The notes: generated from the letters alone by a model not told the origin. A stretch of DNA of 64,000 nt from Mycobacteroides salmoniphilum (GCF_004924335.1 NZ_CP024633.1:2294001-2358000), one strand, 5' to 3'. Positions 1-8,377 are shown, counted from the stretch's first letter. Numbers and translations are program-made.

Positions 1-136
1 TCAGCGGTGGGGAATCGATTGCGAAGTTCGCGTAACCCGGTCTGTGTTTGGCGGGCTGCATGCCAAAGAGCTTGGAGTAGAAGTCGATTGACGCATCGAG
101 GTCGTCCACATTGAGAGCCAGCTGCACACGGGACAC
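1..136 (-). CDS. CadI/ArsI-like glyoxalase-fold protein (partial, N-terminus)
   Basis: The minus strand reads VSRVQLALNVDDLDASIDFY and continues off the left edge, which is the typical N-terminus of the cadmium-inducible CadI / ArsI group of the vicinal oxygen chelate superfamily. A GTG start is preceded by GGAGGT at good spacing. The gene is divergent from an arsR regulator about 100 bp away, the usual context for metal(loid)-induced CadI or ArsI genes. Only 45 codons are in the window, so the C-terminal cysteines that would separate ArsI (C-As lyase) from CadI cannot be seen. Family call is firm; the substrate is not. Confidence 0.8.
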   Translation of the reverse strand, partial: MSRVQLALNVDDLDASIDFYSKLFGMQPAKHRPGYANFAIDSPPL

Positions 137-201
137 CGGTCCACCTCCGGAACTAATGAGATATTCATCGAACTTGTTGTACGCGTTCAGTGTGCCACGT
201 C

Positions 202-217
202 TTTGACATATGTCAAA
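202..217. promoter_or_regulatory. Perfect 16-bp palindrome, probable ArsR operator
   Basis: TTTGACATATGTCAAA is a perfect inverted repeat in the divergent arsR / CadI-like promoter, about 20 bp before the arsR ATG. ArsR/SmtB repressors bind AT-containing imperfect palindromes in such positions. Assignment as the operator is inference from position and symmetry. It also argues against the upstream GTG at 190, which would place the operator inside the coding sequence. Confidence 0.6.
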
Positions 218-237
218 TACGTGGGCATGCTGGAACC

Positions 238-597
238 ATGCCCAAGGCGCTTCCCGTGGTAGACACCACCGGCCCCGTGTGTTGCGCGCCGGTCGCGGCC
301 GGCCCGATGACTGACGAACAGGCCCTTGAAGTCGCATTGCGGCTCAAGGCACTTGCCGATCCGGTACGGGTCAAAATCATGTCCCAGCTGTTCGGCGCAC
401 CCCAGGGCGAGATCATCAGTGGTGACCTTGCAGGCATCCTCGGACTCACCGAGTCAACCGTCAGTCACCACATGAACCAATTGCGTAGGGCAGGGCTGGT
501 GGAATCCGACCGTCGCGGAATGAATGTCTATCACCGACCGGTTCCGGATGCGCTCACCGCGCTCTGCGCAGTTCTGGATCCCACCTGCTGTCGGTAA
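238..597 (+). CDS. arsR: ArsR/SmtB family metal(loid)-responsive repressor
   Basis: Predicted 119-aa winged-helix repressor. The core LADPVR...LGLTESTVSHHMNQLRRAGLV is the classic ArsR helix-turn-helix. Two adjacent cysteines at residues 15-16 match the N-terminal pair used by Corynebacterium-type ArsR for As(III). The third ligand of that type, in the DNA-binding helix region, is not present; instead the protein ends with Cys110 and Cys117-Cys118. ATG at 238 is preferred over an in-frame GTG at 190, because the longer version would swallow the palindromic operator. Divergent from a CadI/ArsI-like gene, so the pair probably answers arsenic, antimony or cadmium. Confidence 0.85.
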   Translation: MPKALPVVDTTGPVCCAPVAAGPMTDEQALEVALRLKALADPVRVKIMSQLFGAPQGEIISGDLAGILGLTESTVSHHMNQLRRAGLVESDRRGMNVYHRPVPDALTALCAVLDPTCCR

Positions 598-634
598 GGG
601 CCGGACAGTGGCGAGTATCGACAGGCCGGCTCTG

Positions 635-1090
635 TCAACTAGCTCTACGCGTCGCCGCCAACAGCTCAGCAGACAGCAGCTCCGTCGGGGCCGCGGTGCT
701 ACCCGGGATGGATGCGTCGGTCATCACATCGTGCGCAAAGTGCGGGTCAGTCATCGGAGGGACCACGAGCAGCACTAGTTGACGACGATCCAGATCGCTG
801 ATGTAGATGGTGTCCGCCTGCTGAGTGTGGTAGCCGTCCAACGACACCGTACGATCGCCGCAGCGCAGCTGTTTTGGGGCGGCATCCCATTCCTGGATGC
901 GGTAGATCACCCGCTTGATGGCCCCCAATCGGGGCGCTATCGCATCCAAAAGCATTGGCAGATCTTGTGTTAAATCTCGCGAGTGCGGCCACCATGCGCC
1001 GTCGACGTGCCCGCTCCCGTCACCGTCGGGCTTTAACCGAAGGCGAACGGAGTCGTCACTTTCGAATGGCGAGAATATTTGATGCGTCAT
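635..1090 (-). CDS. DUF5994 family protein
   Basis: Conserved actinobacterial protein of 151 aa. The opening block RLRLKPDG, the DGAWWPHSRDL segment and the later WD...R..DGYHTQ region are the hallmarks of DUF5994, whose function is unknown. No signal peptide or membrane segment is seen, so it is probably cytoplasmic. It stands alone between arsR and a membrane protein. Start is an ATG at the end of a short intergenic region. Confidence 0.75.
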   Translation of the reverse strand: MTHQIFSPFESDDSVRLRLKPDGDGSGHVDGAWWPHSRDLTQDLPMLLDAIAPRLGAIKRVIYRIQEWDAAPKQLRCGDRTVSLDGYHTQQADTIYISDLDRRQLVLLVVPPMTDPHFAHDVMTDASIPGSTAAPTELLSAELLAATRRAS

Positions 1091-1386
1091 CAGACGCTCC
1101 TAGCTTCAGCGCCCGTGTCCGGTGCTGAACATTTCGACGACGCCACGCCCATGTGTGGGCGGGTGCAAAATTACCGTCTTCCAGCCAGCTTACTCCGATC
1201 GATAACTCACACAAGTTGGCTGTAAATCTTTGGGTGGAGGTGGTTTTCGGACAACCAGCACTGGACTATCGGCGTTCGCTTAGCCGATCAGCTTGCAGGT
1301 ACTGCCGGTAACAACCGGCGACGCAGAACCAGCCGTAACTACAATCGACTGATGTCGACGACCGCACGCCATGACACCGCTATTCC

Positions 1387-2271
1387 ATGCTGATCGGCAT
1401 CGCCGCCGCCGTGCTGGCGTGCGTTGGGTATGGGACCGCCTCGGTTCTGCAGGGTTACGGTGCCCGTGAATCCGCGACGAAAGTCCACGGGCCGGCGGGC
1501 GACGGCGCCCCGCCGCTGAAATCGACCATCGCCGCGATGCTGACTCCGGCATTCATCGCCGGGATGGTTCTCGATCTGGTCGGGTTCGCGGGCAGCCTGG
1601 TGTCGGCACGGTTGATTCCGCTGTTCCTCTCCCAGACGATCATGAGCGCCAACCTGGTGGTCACCGCAGTACTTGGTATCGCAGTGTTGGGTGTGCGTCT
1701 GCAACGACGGGACTGGCTGGCAATCTCGGCCGTGCTGCTGTCGTTGTGCGTCCTCGCGATGACGGCCGGCCATCGCGGCGAGGATGCCGCACCGGCGGCC
1801 GTGCACTGGGGTGTGCTGATCGCATCGGTGGTGGTGCTGCTCACTGGCCTCGGCTCTATCCGCCTGCTTGGCACCCGCGCCGCGATCCCGGCGGGATTGT
1901 GCGCCGGGATTCTTTATGGGGCAATGGCTGTCGCGGTCAGAGTCCTCGATGGCCTGGATCCGTTGCGCATCAAGGTCATGCTGTCCGATCCTGCCGCCTA
2001 CGCGGTGATTCTTGCGGGAGTGGGCGGCTTCTACTTGTTTACCGTTGCGCTGCAAGTGGGTTCGGTCAACGGTGCGGCGGCGGCATTGGTCGTGGGGGAG
2101 ACGGTCGTGCCCGGCGTTACCGGTGTCGTGCTCTTAGGCGACAGCGCACGCCCGGGACTGGGCTGGCTCGTCGCCGTGGCATTCCTGGTCGCGGTTGTCG
2201 CGGCGGTGACAGTGGCCACGTTCGGTGCCGTCGAGAACGCGCAGTCGACGGCACCCGAGCCAGCCCGCTGA
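1387..2271 (+). CDS. DMT-superfamily-like integral membrane protein
   Basis: A 294-aa protein with about nine to ten hydrophobic helices and a gene-duplication look typical of EamA/DMT-type permeases: an N-terminal half ending near residue 135 and a second half with the glycine-rich ending VVPGVTGVVLLGDSARPG. Small multidrug/metabolite carriers of this kind are common in mycobacteria, but I cannot assign a substrate. The first plausible start is the ATG at 1387; an ATG at 1352 runs into a stop. Its stop lies 3 bp from the convergent FKBP gene. Confidence 0.65.
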   Translation: MLIGIAAAVLACVGYGTASVLQGYGARESATKVHGPAGDGAPPLKSTIAAMLTPAFIAGMVLDLVGFAGSLVSARLIPLFLSQTIMSANLVVTAVLGIAVLGVRLQRRDWLAISAVLLSLCVLAMTAGHRGEDAAPAAVHWGVLIASVVVLLTGLGSIRLLGTRAAIPAGLCAGILYGAMAVAVRVLDGLDPLRIKVMLSDPAAYAVILAGVGGFYLFTVALQVGSVNGAAAALVVGETVVPGVTGVVLLGDSARPGLGWLVAVAFLVAVVAAVTVATFGAVENAQSTAPEPAR

Positions 2272-2273
2272 GA

Positions 2274-2873
2274 TCAGTTTGACGCGTCGAGGATCTTGAT
2301 CGCGAAGACGAGTGTGTCACCCGGACGGATGCCAGCGCTGGGTTGACCGGCCGGATAGCCGTCGGCAGGAACCATCGCCACAGCGACGGTGGACCCGACC
2401 TTCTGTCCCGCGATGGCCTTCTTGAAGCCCGGCACGACTCCGTTCAGCGGAAACTGAGCCGGGGCGCCCCGGGTGTAGCTGCTGTCGAACACGGACCCGT
2501 CACGACCGTTGACACCCATGTAGCAGACCGAAACCGTGGCTATGTCCCCGACGATCGGTCCGGTTCCGGCTTGCAACGTGTGCACCTGGGTCTCGGTCAC
2601 GCTGAACGGAGCGGTCACGTTGACGGATGGCGCCGCCGTATCCGTCGATCCACTGACCGCGACATTGCCGGTGCTCCCGGCCTGTGTCCATTCGGGCGTG
2701 CCACCGTTCTGCGGTGCTGCTGTTGGGCACGCGCTGGCCGCGGTTGCCGGGTCGGCAGGTGCCGACTTGGCCTCCGTATCGGACCCGCACGCGGCGAGCG
2801 CCAGAACGAACGAGGCGGCGCAGGCCGCAAGCGCGACGGATGGGTACACACGCGAAGAGTTCACGGTGGTCAC
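2274..2873 (-). CDS. FKBP-type peptidyl-prolyl cis-trans isomerase, lipoprotein
   Basis: A 199-aa exported isomerase. The N-terminus is a signal peptide ending in the lipobox LAAC, so the mature protein is lipid-anchored outside the membrane. The C-terminal ~110 residues are an FKBP domain with VCYMGVNGRDGSVFDSSY, FPLNGVVPGFKKAI and the terminal DTLVFAIKILD strands. It should catalyse proline isomerisation during folding of exported proteins. The open frame continues 5' well past the start, but a signal peptide begins only at the GTG at 2873; another GTG lies three codons in. Confidence 0.85.
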   Translation of the reverse strand: MTTVNSSRVYPSVALAACAASFVLALAACGSDTEAKSAPADPATAASACPTAAPQNGGTPEWTQAGSTGNVAVSGSTDTAAPSVNVTAPFSVTETQVHTLQAGTGPIVGDIATVSVCYMGVNGRDGSVFDSSYTRGAPAQFPLNGVVPGFKKAIAGQKVGSTVAVAMVPADGYPAGQPSAGIRPGDTLVFAIKILDASN

Positions 2874-2912
2874 GCTAACAGCTGCCTTCCAAGGCGCCGG
2901 GGAAGCAGTGCG

Positions 2913-3326
2913 ATGACATCGTCGAACGGTGTCATCGAACGTCATTTCATTCTGGACGAGATCACCGCCGTGCTCTGGTCGCCCACATCCCGAACCGTTG
3001 GCGCAGCACCGATACTGGCAGGGCACTCCGGCGGCATGACATTGGGGCGTCGCGACGGGGCTGATGTTGACCGGTTCGGCCCCAAAGCTGCCTCGCCGCA
3101 GGGCTATCACGAACAGGACTGGACCAACGAGCGGTACTCGGTTGGCGGAATGATCAGTCATGCGCCAACCGGAGTGCTGACGGAATTCGGGCCCGCGCTG
3201 CGCCAGCCGTGTGGTCGCATCCATTGGGCCGGAACCGAGAGTTCTGCCACGATGCTCGGGTGGGTCGATGGCGCCATCCGGGCGGGGGAGCGTGCGGCGG
3301 CCGAGGTGATGTCGGAGGAAGGCTGA
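2913..3326 (+). pseudogene. C-terminal remnant of a flavin amine oxidase (AofH-like)
   Basis: The last ~85 codons read FGPKAASP...HEQDW, then PTGVLTEFGPALR and GRIHWAGTESS...GWVDGAI.AGERAA. This is the FAD/aromatic-cage end of monoamine or putrescine oxidases, which are normally about 450 aa. The Rossmann N-terminus and the substrate domain are absent; the ~55 residues before the recognisable part look scrambled. An ATG exists at 2913, but a protein starting there could not bind FAD. I read it as a decayed gene truncated from the 5' side. Confidence 0.75.
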
Positions 3327-3362
3327 CCGCACATACGGGGGGAGTGCTCGTAAACTGTTGCC

Positions 3363-3623
3363 ATGAAGTGGTTCTCGCGGAGGCGTAGCGAACGCCCCGA
3401 GCCCGTTCAGCTCAGCCCCGAGGCCACGCTGGTGGTCGATCAGCTCGTCGACCACCATCACGACCGCGAATGGCCCACGGCGATTGGCTGGTACCTGCCT
3501 GACGAAGAACCACCCTGGGACGCGCTTGATGAGCTTCGCCGTAGTGGCTACTGCGAGGTCCAGCGAGACGGCGACGAGGTCGAGGTGGATTTCACCGAGC
3601 TCGGGCACCGCACCTTTACGTGA
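3363..3623 (+). CDS. Small conserved hypothetical protein (86 aa)
   Basis: Short acidic protein beginning MKWFSRRRS with a basic N-terminus followed by a compact soluble domain (VDQLVDHHHDREWPTAIGWY, then alternating acidic strands). The coding pattern is typical of the neighbouring genes and the start ATG is clear. It has no recognisable domain or membrane segment. It lies between the amine-oxidase remnant and a convergent Mop protein. Function unknown. Confidence 0.6.
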   Translation: MKWFSRRRSERPEPVQLSPEATLVVDQLVDHHHDREWPTAIGWYLPDEEPPWDALDELRRSGYCEVQRDGDEVEVDFTELGHRTFT

Positions 3624-3647
3624 GACCCAGCTCGCCGCGAACCTGAA

Positions 3648-3860
3648 CTACTCGACTCCCACCGTCACCTCGGTGGACTTGATGAAGACGGTGGCGGCCT
3701 GACCGACGGTGAGCCCGAGGTCGGCCACGGCGTCCTTGGTGATTGAAGACGTCACGACCTGATCGCCACCGTCGAGCCGGATCTTCACAATCGCCATCAC
3801 GGTTCCGACATTCACCTCGGTGATGGTTCCCGTCAGCTGATTGCGCGTAGACAGGCGCAT
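3648..3860 (-). CDS. Molybdopterin-binding Mop/TOBE-domain protein
   Basis: A 70-aa single-domain protein, MRLSTRNQLTGTI...VGTVMAIVKI, ending in FIKSTEVTVGV. This is the Mop (TOBE) fold of molbindins, which form oligomers that bind molybdate or tungstate. It is the usual size for the family. No modABC genes are next to it, so a role as a free cytoplasmic molybdate store or buffer is likely but inferred. RBS AAGGAGAT lies just upstream on the minus strand. Confidence 0.88.
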   Translation of the reverse strand: MRLSTRNQLTGTITEVNVGTVMAIVKIRLDGGDQVVTSSITKDAVADLGLTVGQAATVFIKSTEVTVGVE

Positions 3861-4146
3861 GACATCTCCTTACCTCGGTGTCCGGGTATCCATGTTCAGG
3901 CTAGTCAACGTGTCGGCCGCGAAGCACAGCTATCACCGAATGGACCCAGCGTGCGGCCGTGGCCGCGAGCAACTTCCGCGGCCATAGGGACTGCAACACC
4001 GCCAGACCCTTTGACCAGCAACCACGTAGGAAACACATGGGAGGGAAGAGGGCTACGATGTCGCTGGCCTGGTTCGGGCGCGTGCCCCAAGGTCCAGCGC
4101 GGTACCGACGTTCTCGTAGCGAAGTGTTGATTCTTAGGCGGAAAAC

Positions 4147-5250
4147 ATGTCCAGCCATGTCATGAGCTTCCGCAATCGGGCGGAACAGATCTATACGGTC
4201 AATACCGAGACTCTTGAGGGCATTCGGCTGCTACGCCCTGTCTGGCTCCTCACAGCTATCTGCGCACCCGGTATCGGTGCGGCAGCTGCAACGCTGGCCT
4301 TCGCAGGCATGTCCACGGTTCCACTCGTCTGCCTCGCCATCTCGATTCCGGCATTCGCCTGGGGTATCCGGTACGCCCTCAAGAAACCCATCACCTACGC
4401 GGAGTCCATCACCTACATCCTGTACTGCGATGTAGCCATCACAGTCGGTGTCTGCGTCGTCACGGAGACAGGTATCGCGTTCCTCAAGCTCGTGTGGCTG
4501 GTGGCCGCCAACACCTACGCATTCGCATTTCACGGCAGGCTAGCGATGGCGGTACAGGCTGCCGTGACGGCACTCGCGACGGGCCTGACGATAGGCGGGG
4601 CAGTGATCCGCGGAGATTCCAGCGCGCCGGCACTCATTACAACCGTGGCGACCGTGATCTTGGTCAACGCGGTCGCCGCCTGGGCCATTTACCTCGGTAT
4701 GGCTCAATTCGCCAAGGTCGCCCGCGACAAGGATCGCCTTGCCCGCCAGGACGAACTCACCGGCCTACTCAACCGCCGCGGCCTTCAGCAAGCCTGCGCG
4801 AACTGGTCCGGTGATACAACGGGCAAGCATGTCGTAGTCGCTGCCATCGATCTGAACGGGTTCAAATCGATCAACGACAAGCAAGGGCATCACGCAGGCG
4901 ACCAAGTGCTGCAGCAAACGGCCCAGCTGTTGCAGTTGTTGGCAGGTCCCGACACGTGGCTAGTCCGGCTCGGCGGAGACGAGTTCGGTGTGGTTACCGT
5001 TGTCGACGGAAACCGGGTGCTCGACTACCAGCGTGCGGTCGAAGACGCCCTTGCCGACGACATTGCCCAGGTGGATGCCAGCGTCGGCGTCGCATCCGAG
5101 GAACTATCGCGGACCGACGACAGCGCGCCCGTATCGCTGGCGGCGGTAGTCGCGGACTTGCTCATTAAGGCCGACAGCGCGATGTACGCCGCGAAAAGGT
5201 ATGCGACATCACAAGGAGTCAATCTCATCGAGCGCCGCAGGAGCCTGTGA
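4147..5250 (+). CDS. Membrane-anchored diguanylate cyclase (GGDEF)
   Basis: A 367-aa protein: residues ~30-190 hold about six hydrophobic helices acting as a membrane sensor module, and residues ~200-360 form a GGDEF domain (DELTGLLNRRG near the start; RLGGDEFGVV at the active site). It should make cyclic di-GMP from two GTP. The RxxD inhibitory site normally found nine residues before GGDEF is missing, so product feedback may be absent. No EAL domain is fused. The gene is isolated, with a weak AGGCGG ribosome site. The membrane ligand is unknown. Confidence 0.88.
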   Translation: MSSHVMSFRNRAEQIYTVNTETLEGIRLLRPVWLLTAICAPGIGAAAATLAFAGMSTVPLVCLAISIPAFAWGIRYALKKPITYAESITYILYCDVAITVGVCVVTETGIAFLKLVWLVAANTYAFAFHGRLAMAVQAAVTALATGLTIGGAVIRGDSSAPALITTVATVILVNAVAAWAIYLGMAQFAKVARDKDRLARQDELTGLLNRRGLQQACANWSGDTTGKHVVVAAIDLNGFKSINDKQGHHAGDQVLQQTAQLLQLLAGPDTWLVRLGGDEFGVVTVVDGNRVLDYQRAVEDALADDIAQVDASVGVASEELSRTDDSAPVSLAAVVADLLIKADSAMYAAKRYATSQGVNLIERRRSL

Positions 5251-5270
5251 GCCGGGCCTGGGTAGCGAAT

Positions 5271-5308
5271 AAAAAGGCTGGCTGCCCAGGATTCCTGGAC
5301 AGCCAGCC
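5271..5308 (-). terminator. Intrinsic terminator of cspA
   Basis: On the minus strand GGCTGGCTG and CAGCCAGCC form a 9-bp stem, extended by CCAGG/CCTGG around a 3-nt loop, and are followed by TTTTT. This is a textbook Rho-independent terminator ~30 bp after the cspA stop. The symmetric stem could also block read-through from the convergent diguanylate cyclase gene. Such strong intrinsic terminators are uncommon in mycobacteria. Confidence 0.9.
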
Positions 5309-5336
5309 GGACGCATTGATGTTGCGCCGTAAGACT

Positions 5337-5543
5337 TTAGACGGTCTGCACTGAGACAGCCTGGGGGCCGCGATCGCCGGCTTCTTCTTCGAAGCTAACG
5401 CGATCGTTCTCGTTGAGGCTGCGGAAGCCGCCCTTGTCGGCGATGGCCGAGAAGTGAACAAACAGGTCCTTGCTGCCGTTATCCGGAGTGATGAACCCGA
5501 ATCCCTTTTCGGCGTTGAACCATTTCACGATGCCTTGAGCCAT
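5337..5543 (-). CDS. cspA: Cold shock protein CspA
   Basis: A 68-aa single cold-shock domain. It starts [18 protein letters not shown] and contains the RNP motifs ([15 protein letters not shown]) of the OB fold that binds single-stranded RNA and DNA. Length and sequence are standard for mycobacterial CspA, an RNA chaperone. AGGAGAG is placed for the ATG. A strong intrinsic terminator follows. Regulation through its 5' untranslated leader is known in the family; the long gene-free stretch upstream leaves room for such a leader. Confidence 0.95.
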   Translation of the reverse strand: MAQGIVKWFNAEKGFGFITPDNGSKDLFVHFSAIADKGGFRSLNENDRVSFEEEAGDRGPQAVSVQTV

Positions 5544-6090
5544 GCGATTACTCTCCTGAGTATCTAATTGCGGGGTCGACGTTCGACCCTGGGTCTGCGG
5601 AGGTACGCGAAATCAAAGCAACTGGCAAAAGTCACGGAGATAGGTATGTGTCCGCCGCGGAAAATCTTCGCGAGCGTGTCACTAAGAAAATCAACCAGTT
5701 TCACCATATCAGAGGCTGAGCCCGATAGCGAGGCCAGCAGTAATCCGGTGCCGCAGAACATGAATTGGCAACCGGATTCCGAATGCCGGTGTGGGGGCCG
5801 AACCACCCAAACTGCTTGATGCCGAACAGAGTTCGCCGCTCGGCTGATCGCCGAGACTTGAGCCGAACCGGAAGAAGCGACTCAGATGAGCCCGAGGCCG
5901 CACCGGCACTGCACCCTTCCTGTCCAGTGAAACCCGTGAAGTGCCCCGAATCGGCTACTAACGGCCAACTTCCGAGCCCGGCCAGGGGAGCGAGACTAAG
6001 TTTCATGACGGTCTCAATTGAGCAAAGGTACTGCGCCTTACTGGCGGCGCGAGGGCCAATGACACCCGTTTGGATCTAGTGTTGGCTGCT
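5544..6090. other. 547-bp gene-poor interval between cspA and the CBM2 gene
   Basis: No convincing conserved gene. On the minus strand a 47-codon frame (5564-5707) starting MVKLVDFLSD ends 20 bp before cspA and could be a leader peptide, but it has no recognisable ribosome site. The rest reads as noncoding in all frames. The cspA promoter and leader should lie here. Confidence 0.4.
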
Positions 6091-6519
6091 ATGGCCGGAC
6101 TTGGTAATTACATGAAACGCTGGCGCGCAGCGCTTCATGTAATCGTGTCGGCGTTGATGCTTGCCGTCCTCGGACTCCCCGGCGCGCCCGTAGCTCACGC
6201 GGCTGCGGCGGCGGCCACGTTGTCGGTGACATCGACGTGGCAGACCGGTTTCATCGCGAGTTTCACCATCACCAACTTGAGCACGGTGCCGCTCACCGAT
6301 TGGAGGCTTGATTTCGACTTGCCGATGGGGGAGTCCGTCCGGCACACGTGGAGTAGCACCCTTGCGCAATCTGGCACGCACTATGTTCTCGGCCCCGCGA
6401 ATTGGAACCGCACCATCGCACCAGGAGGTTCGGCCACCGGTGGGCTACGCGGCGTACTGAGCGGTTCTTACACGCCACCATTGAATTGTGTGCTCAACGG
6501 GCAGTATCCCTGCAGCTAG
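6091..6519 (+). CDS. Secreted CBM2 carbohydrate-binding protein (Rv1987-like)
   Basis: A 142-aa secreted protein: basic N-terminus, hydrophobic signal peptide ending near AHAAA, then a family 2 carbohydrate-binding module (VTSTWQTGFIASFTITN, LTDWRLDFDLP, ending in GSYTPPLNCVLNG). It closely resembles M. tuberculosis Rv1987, annotated there as a possible chitinase, but no catalytic domain is present. The exposed tryptophans of CBM2 bind cellulose or chitin. I start at ATG 6091 (MAGLGNY) rather than the upstream TTG. A GH6 glucanase is encoded 53 kb away in the same window. Confidence 0.88.
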   Translation: MAGLGNYMKRWRAALHVIVSALMLAVLGLPGAPVAHAAAAAATLSVTSTWQTGFIASFTITNLSTVPLTDWRLDFDLPMGESVRHTWSSTLAQSGTHYVLGPANWNRTIAPGGSATGGLRGVLSGSYTPPLNCVLNGQYPCS

Positions 6520-6703
6520 AACGTCGGCAGAGCGGCGGGTTACCGCCCGGTGAGCAACAGCGCGGCATCGACACTCTTGCTGGAGCGATTCCGGCGAGGG
6601 GATGGTTCGGGCAAAATTCTTACGGCAAAACTGGCCAAATCTCGTCATTACGTTACTGTTTGCTTTGTCAAGGAAGATCCTGCTTCTCACGGAAGGAGTT
6701 CGC

Positions 6704-7072
6704 ATGTCGTCTGCATCAAGATTTGTGGTTTATGCCGGAATCGCCGCCTCTGCTTTGGGGTTGTCTGGCATTGGAATGCCGTTGGCCTCGGCCGATGATC
6801 CCGGCATAGATGCATCCAACTGCTCTGCGGCGGACCTGCTGGGAGTGGTGTCCGGGGTTGCGGCCGTCGAATCGGTCTATCTGCACACACATCCTGACGT
6901 GAACGAGTTTTTTAACGGCTTCAAGGGCAAATCGAGAAACGAGATACGTTCGGAGATTGACGGGTACATGGCCGCGAATCCCGATGTCCGTAGCGATCTC
7001 GAAGGAATCCGCCAGCCAGTGACCGACTTCAAGGAACGTTGCGGCGTCTCAGCCAGCCCTGTCATCAATTGA
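6704..7072 (+). CDS. Secreted haem-binding (MHB) family protein
   Basis: A 122-aa protein with a Sec signal peptide ending ASAD and a mature domain with CSAADLLGVVSGVA, YLHTHPDVNEFF, and a second cysteine near the C-terminus. This is the small mycobacterial haemophore-like family (MHB, Rv0203-related). The histidine-containing segment is a candidate haem contact and the two cysteines probably form a disulphide. A strong GGAAGGAG lies just before ATG 6704. It is followed by another small exported protein in the same direction. Confidence 0.8.
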   Translation: MSSASRFVVYAGIAASALGLSGIGMPLASADDPGIDASNCSAADLLGVVSGVAAVESVYLHTHPDVNEFFNGFKGKSRNEIRSEIDGYMAANPDVRSDLEGIRQPVTDFKERCGVSASPVIN

Positions 7073-7098
7073 GCCTGAAGAGAGGTGGCGCATTCGCC

Positions 7099-7395
7099 AT
7101 GAGTACAGAATCTAGGTTTGGTCTGCTACTGGTACTCGCCCTCATCGGTTCCGCGGCACCTATAGGTGCTGGCCTTCTTGGCGCGACAGCTATCGCTGGG
7201 GGAGATGCGGCTTCTGTGACGTATCGTGCCGATTCCTGGGACGACGAGGCCGAGTTCCTCATCGGACACGAAGCGATGAATACGTACACGCCCGATTCGT
7301 GGCAGGTCGTGGGTGATCCCCAACTCGACACCGGTGGAAGAAATAGCAGCGGTATTGGAAAGTCTTGCAACAATCCCGGAGTTCAATGTAGGTAG
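7099..7395 (+). CDS. Small predicted exported protein (98 aa)
   Basis: Begins MSTESRFGLLLVLALIGSAAPIG, a plausible signal peptide, followed by an acidic, serine- and asparagine-rich region ending with two cysteines (KSCNNPGVQC). It starts 26 bp after the haem-binding gene, with an AGAGGTGG ribosome site, so the two are probably cotranscribed. I do not recognise a family. The short size and C-terminal cysteine pair suggest a small secreted, disulphide-bonded protein. Confidence 0.5.
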   Translation: MSTESRFGLLLVLALIGSAAPIGAGLLGATAIAGGDAASVTYRADSWDDEAEFLIGHEAMNTYTPDSWQVVGDPQLDTGGRNSSGIGKSCNNPGVQCR

Positions 7396-7495
7396 CGTTC
7401 CTCAGCTGCCGGTATGAGAACTATGCGGGCTTGCGCGATATCCGTTGGTAACCCCCGGTATTCGATTCTGCCGTGTTCCTCTGGCTATCACTGCG

Positions 7496-7519
7496 TCGTA
7501 GGTCTGTGTGGACCTACGA
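7496..7519. promoter_or_regulatory. 9-bp perfect inverted repeat with 6-nt spacer
   Basis: TCGTAGGTC and GACCTACGA are perfect complements around TGTGTG. There is no U-tract, so it is not a simple terminator. It sits ~108 bp before the LGFP lipoprotein gene and ~100 bp after the previous gene. It could be an operator or an RNA hairpin in the leader. Confidence 0.5.
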
Positions 7520-7626
7520 AGACCGCGATCTCCCGCGCGACTTAAGTGGCTCGGTTGTAGTCTCGGCCGGGCGACAGGTTCAGCCGCATCTCGACTTACA
7601 CCAGAGGAAGACGCGAGAGGGAGCTC

Positions 7627-8235
7627 ATGAGGACGATTGCATACCGCTACACGGCAGTTGCCGGCCTGGCCGCCGCTGCGCTGATCACTGTGGGCTGCAG
7701 CAATGGCAAGAGCGTCGACACGTCGGCGCCGCCTCAGGTCGAGTTGATCGCCACCACCTCGTCTGCAGCGCCGGCGCAGCCCACCCAGGTCAAGCTGATC
7801 GGGGACAGGGACGTCGAGGTGACGCTGACTGGCCCGATCGCTGCCAAGTATTCGTCGGCAACCGAGGATCAGAAGCAGGCTCTCGGCAAGGCCTTAACGG
7901 GCGACCGCAATGCGGGCACCCGGGAGAGCGGCGCGGTGTTCCAGCAGTTCCAGGGCGGCGCGATCATCGCCAAGAACAACCAGGCAGGCACGCCCGCGTA
8001 CATCGTCGTGGGCAAGATTCGGGACGCCTGGAATATCCAACGCGGCCCGGACGGCACACCGTCGATCACCGGCGATAACGGCTCGGCGGGGCCGCTGGGC
8101 CTGCCCACCAGTGACGAGAACGCCGATGGTGATCTGCTCGTGTCGACGTTCGAGCACGGCAAGATCGAATATGACGAGAAGACCGGCCAGGTCGAGGTCA
8201 CGGTCAACGACAAGGTCGTACCTTCGGGGCTGTAG
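7627..8235 (+). CDS. LGFP-repeat lipoprotein
   Basis: A 202-aa lipoprotein: signal peptide ending in the lipobox TVGC, a Ser/Ala/Pro linker, then a domain with GPIAAKY, GAVFQQFQGGAIIAKN, and GPLGLPTSDE. These are the elements of LGFP modules, which occur in corynebacterial and mycobacterial envelope proteins and help anchor proteins to the cell wall. ATG follows a GAGGGAGCTC ribosome site. It stands alone; no enzyme domain is fused, so a structural envelope role is inferred. Confidence 0.8.
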   Translation: MRTIAYRYTAVAGLAAAALITVGCSNGKSVDTSAPPQVELIATTSSAAPAQPTQVKLIGDRDVEVTLTGPIAAKYSSATEDQKQALGKALTGDRNAGTRESGAVFQQFQGGAIIAKNNQAGTPAYIVVGKIRDAWNIQRGPDGTPSITGDNGSAGPLGLPTSDENADGDLLVSTFEHGKIEYDEKTGQVEVTVNDKVVPSGL

Positions 8236-8377
8236 AAGGCGATGATGATTCGTGCCGAGGATGAGGCACGACCAATTCCATTCTGAGCCAGTCACGTTCA
8301 ATCAGCCGGGCACTCGATCTGCCCGTCGTATCGGTCGGGTTGGACGAAGCCCCGTCCCATTTCGGGAGCGCGGCTCT

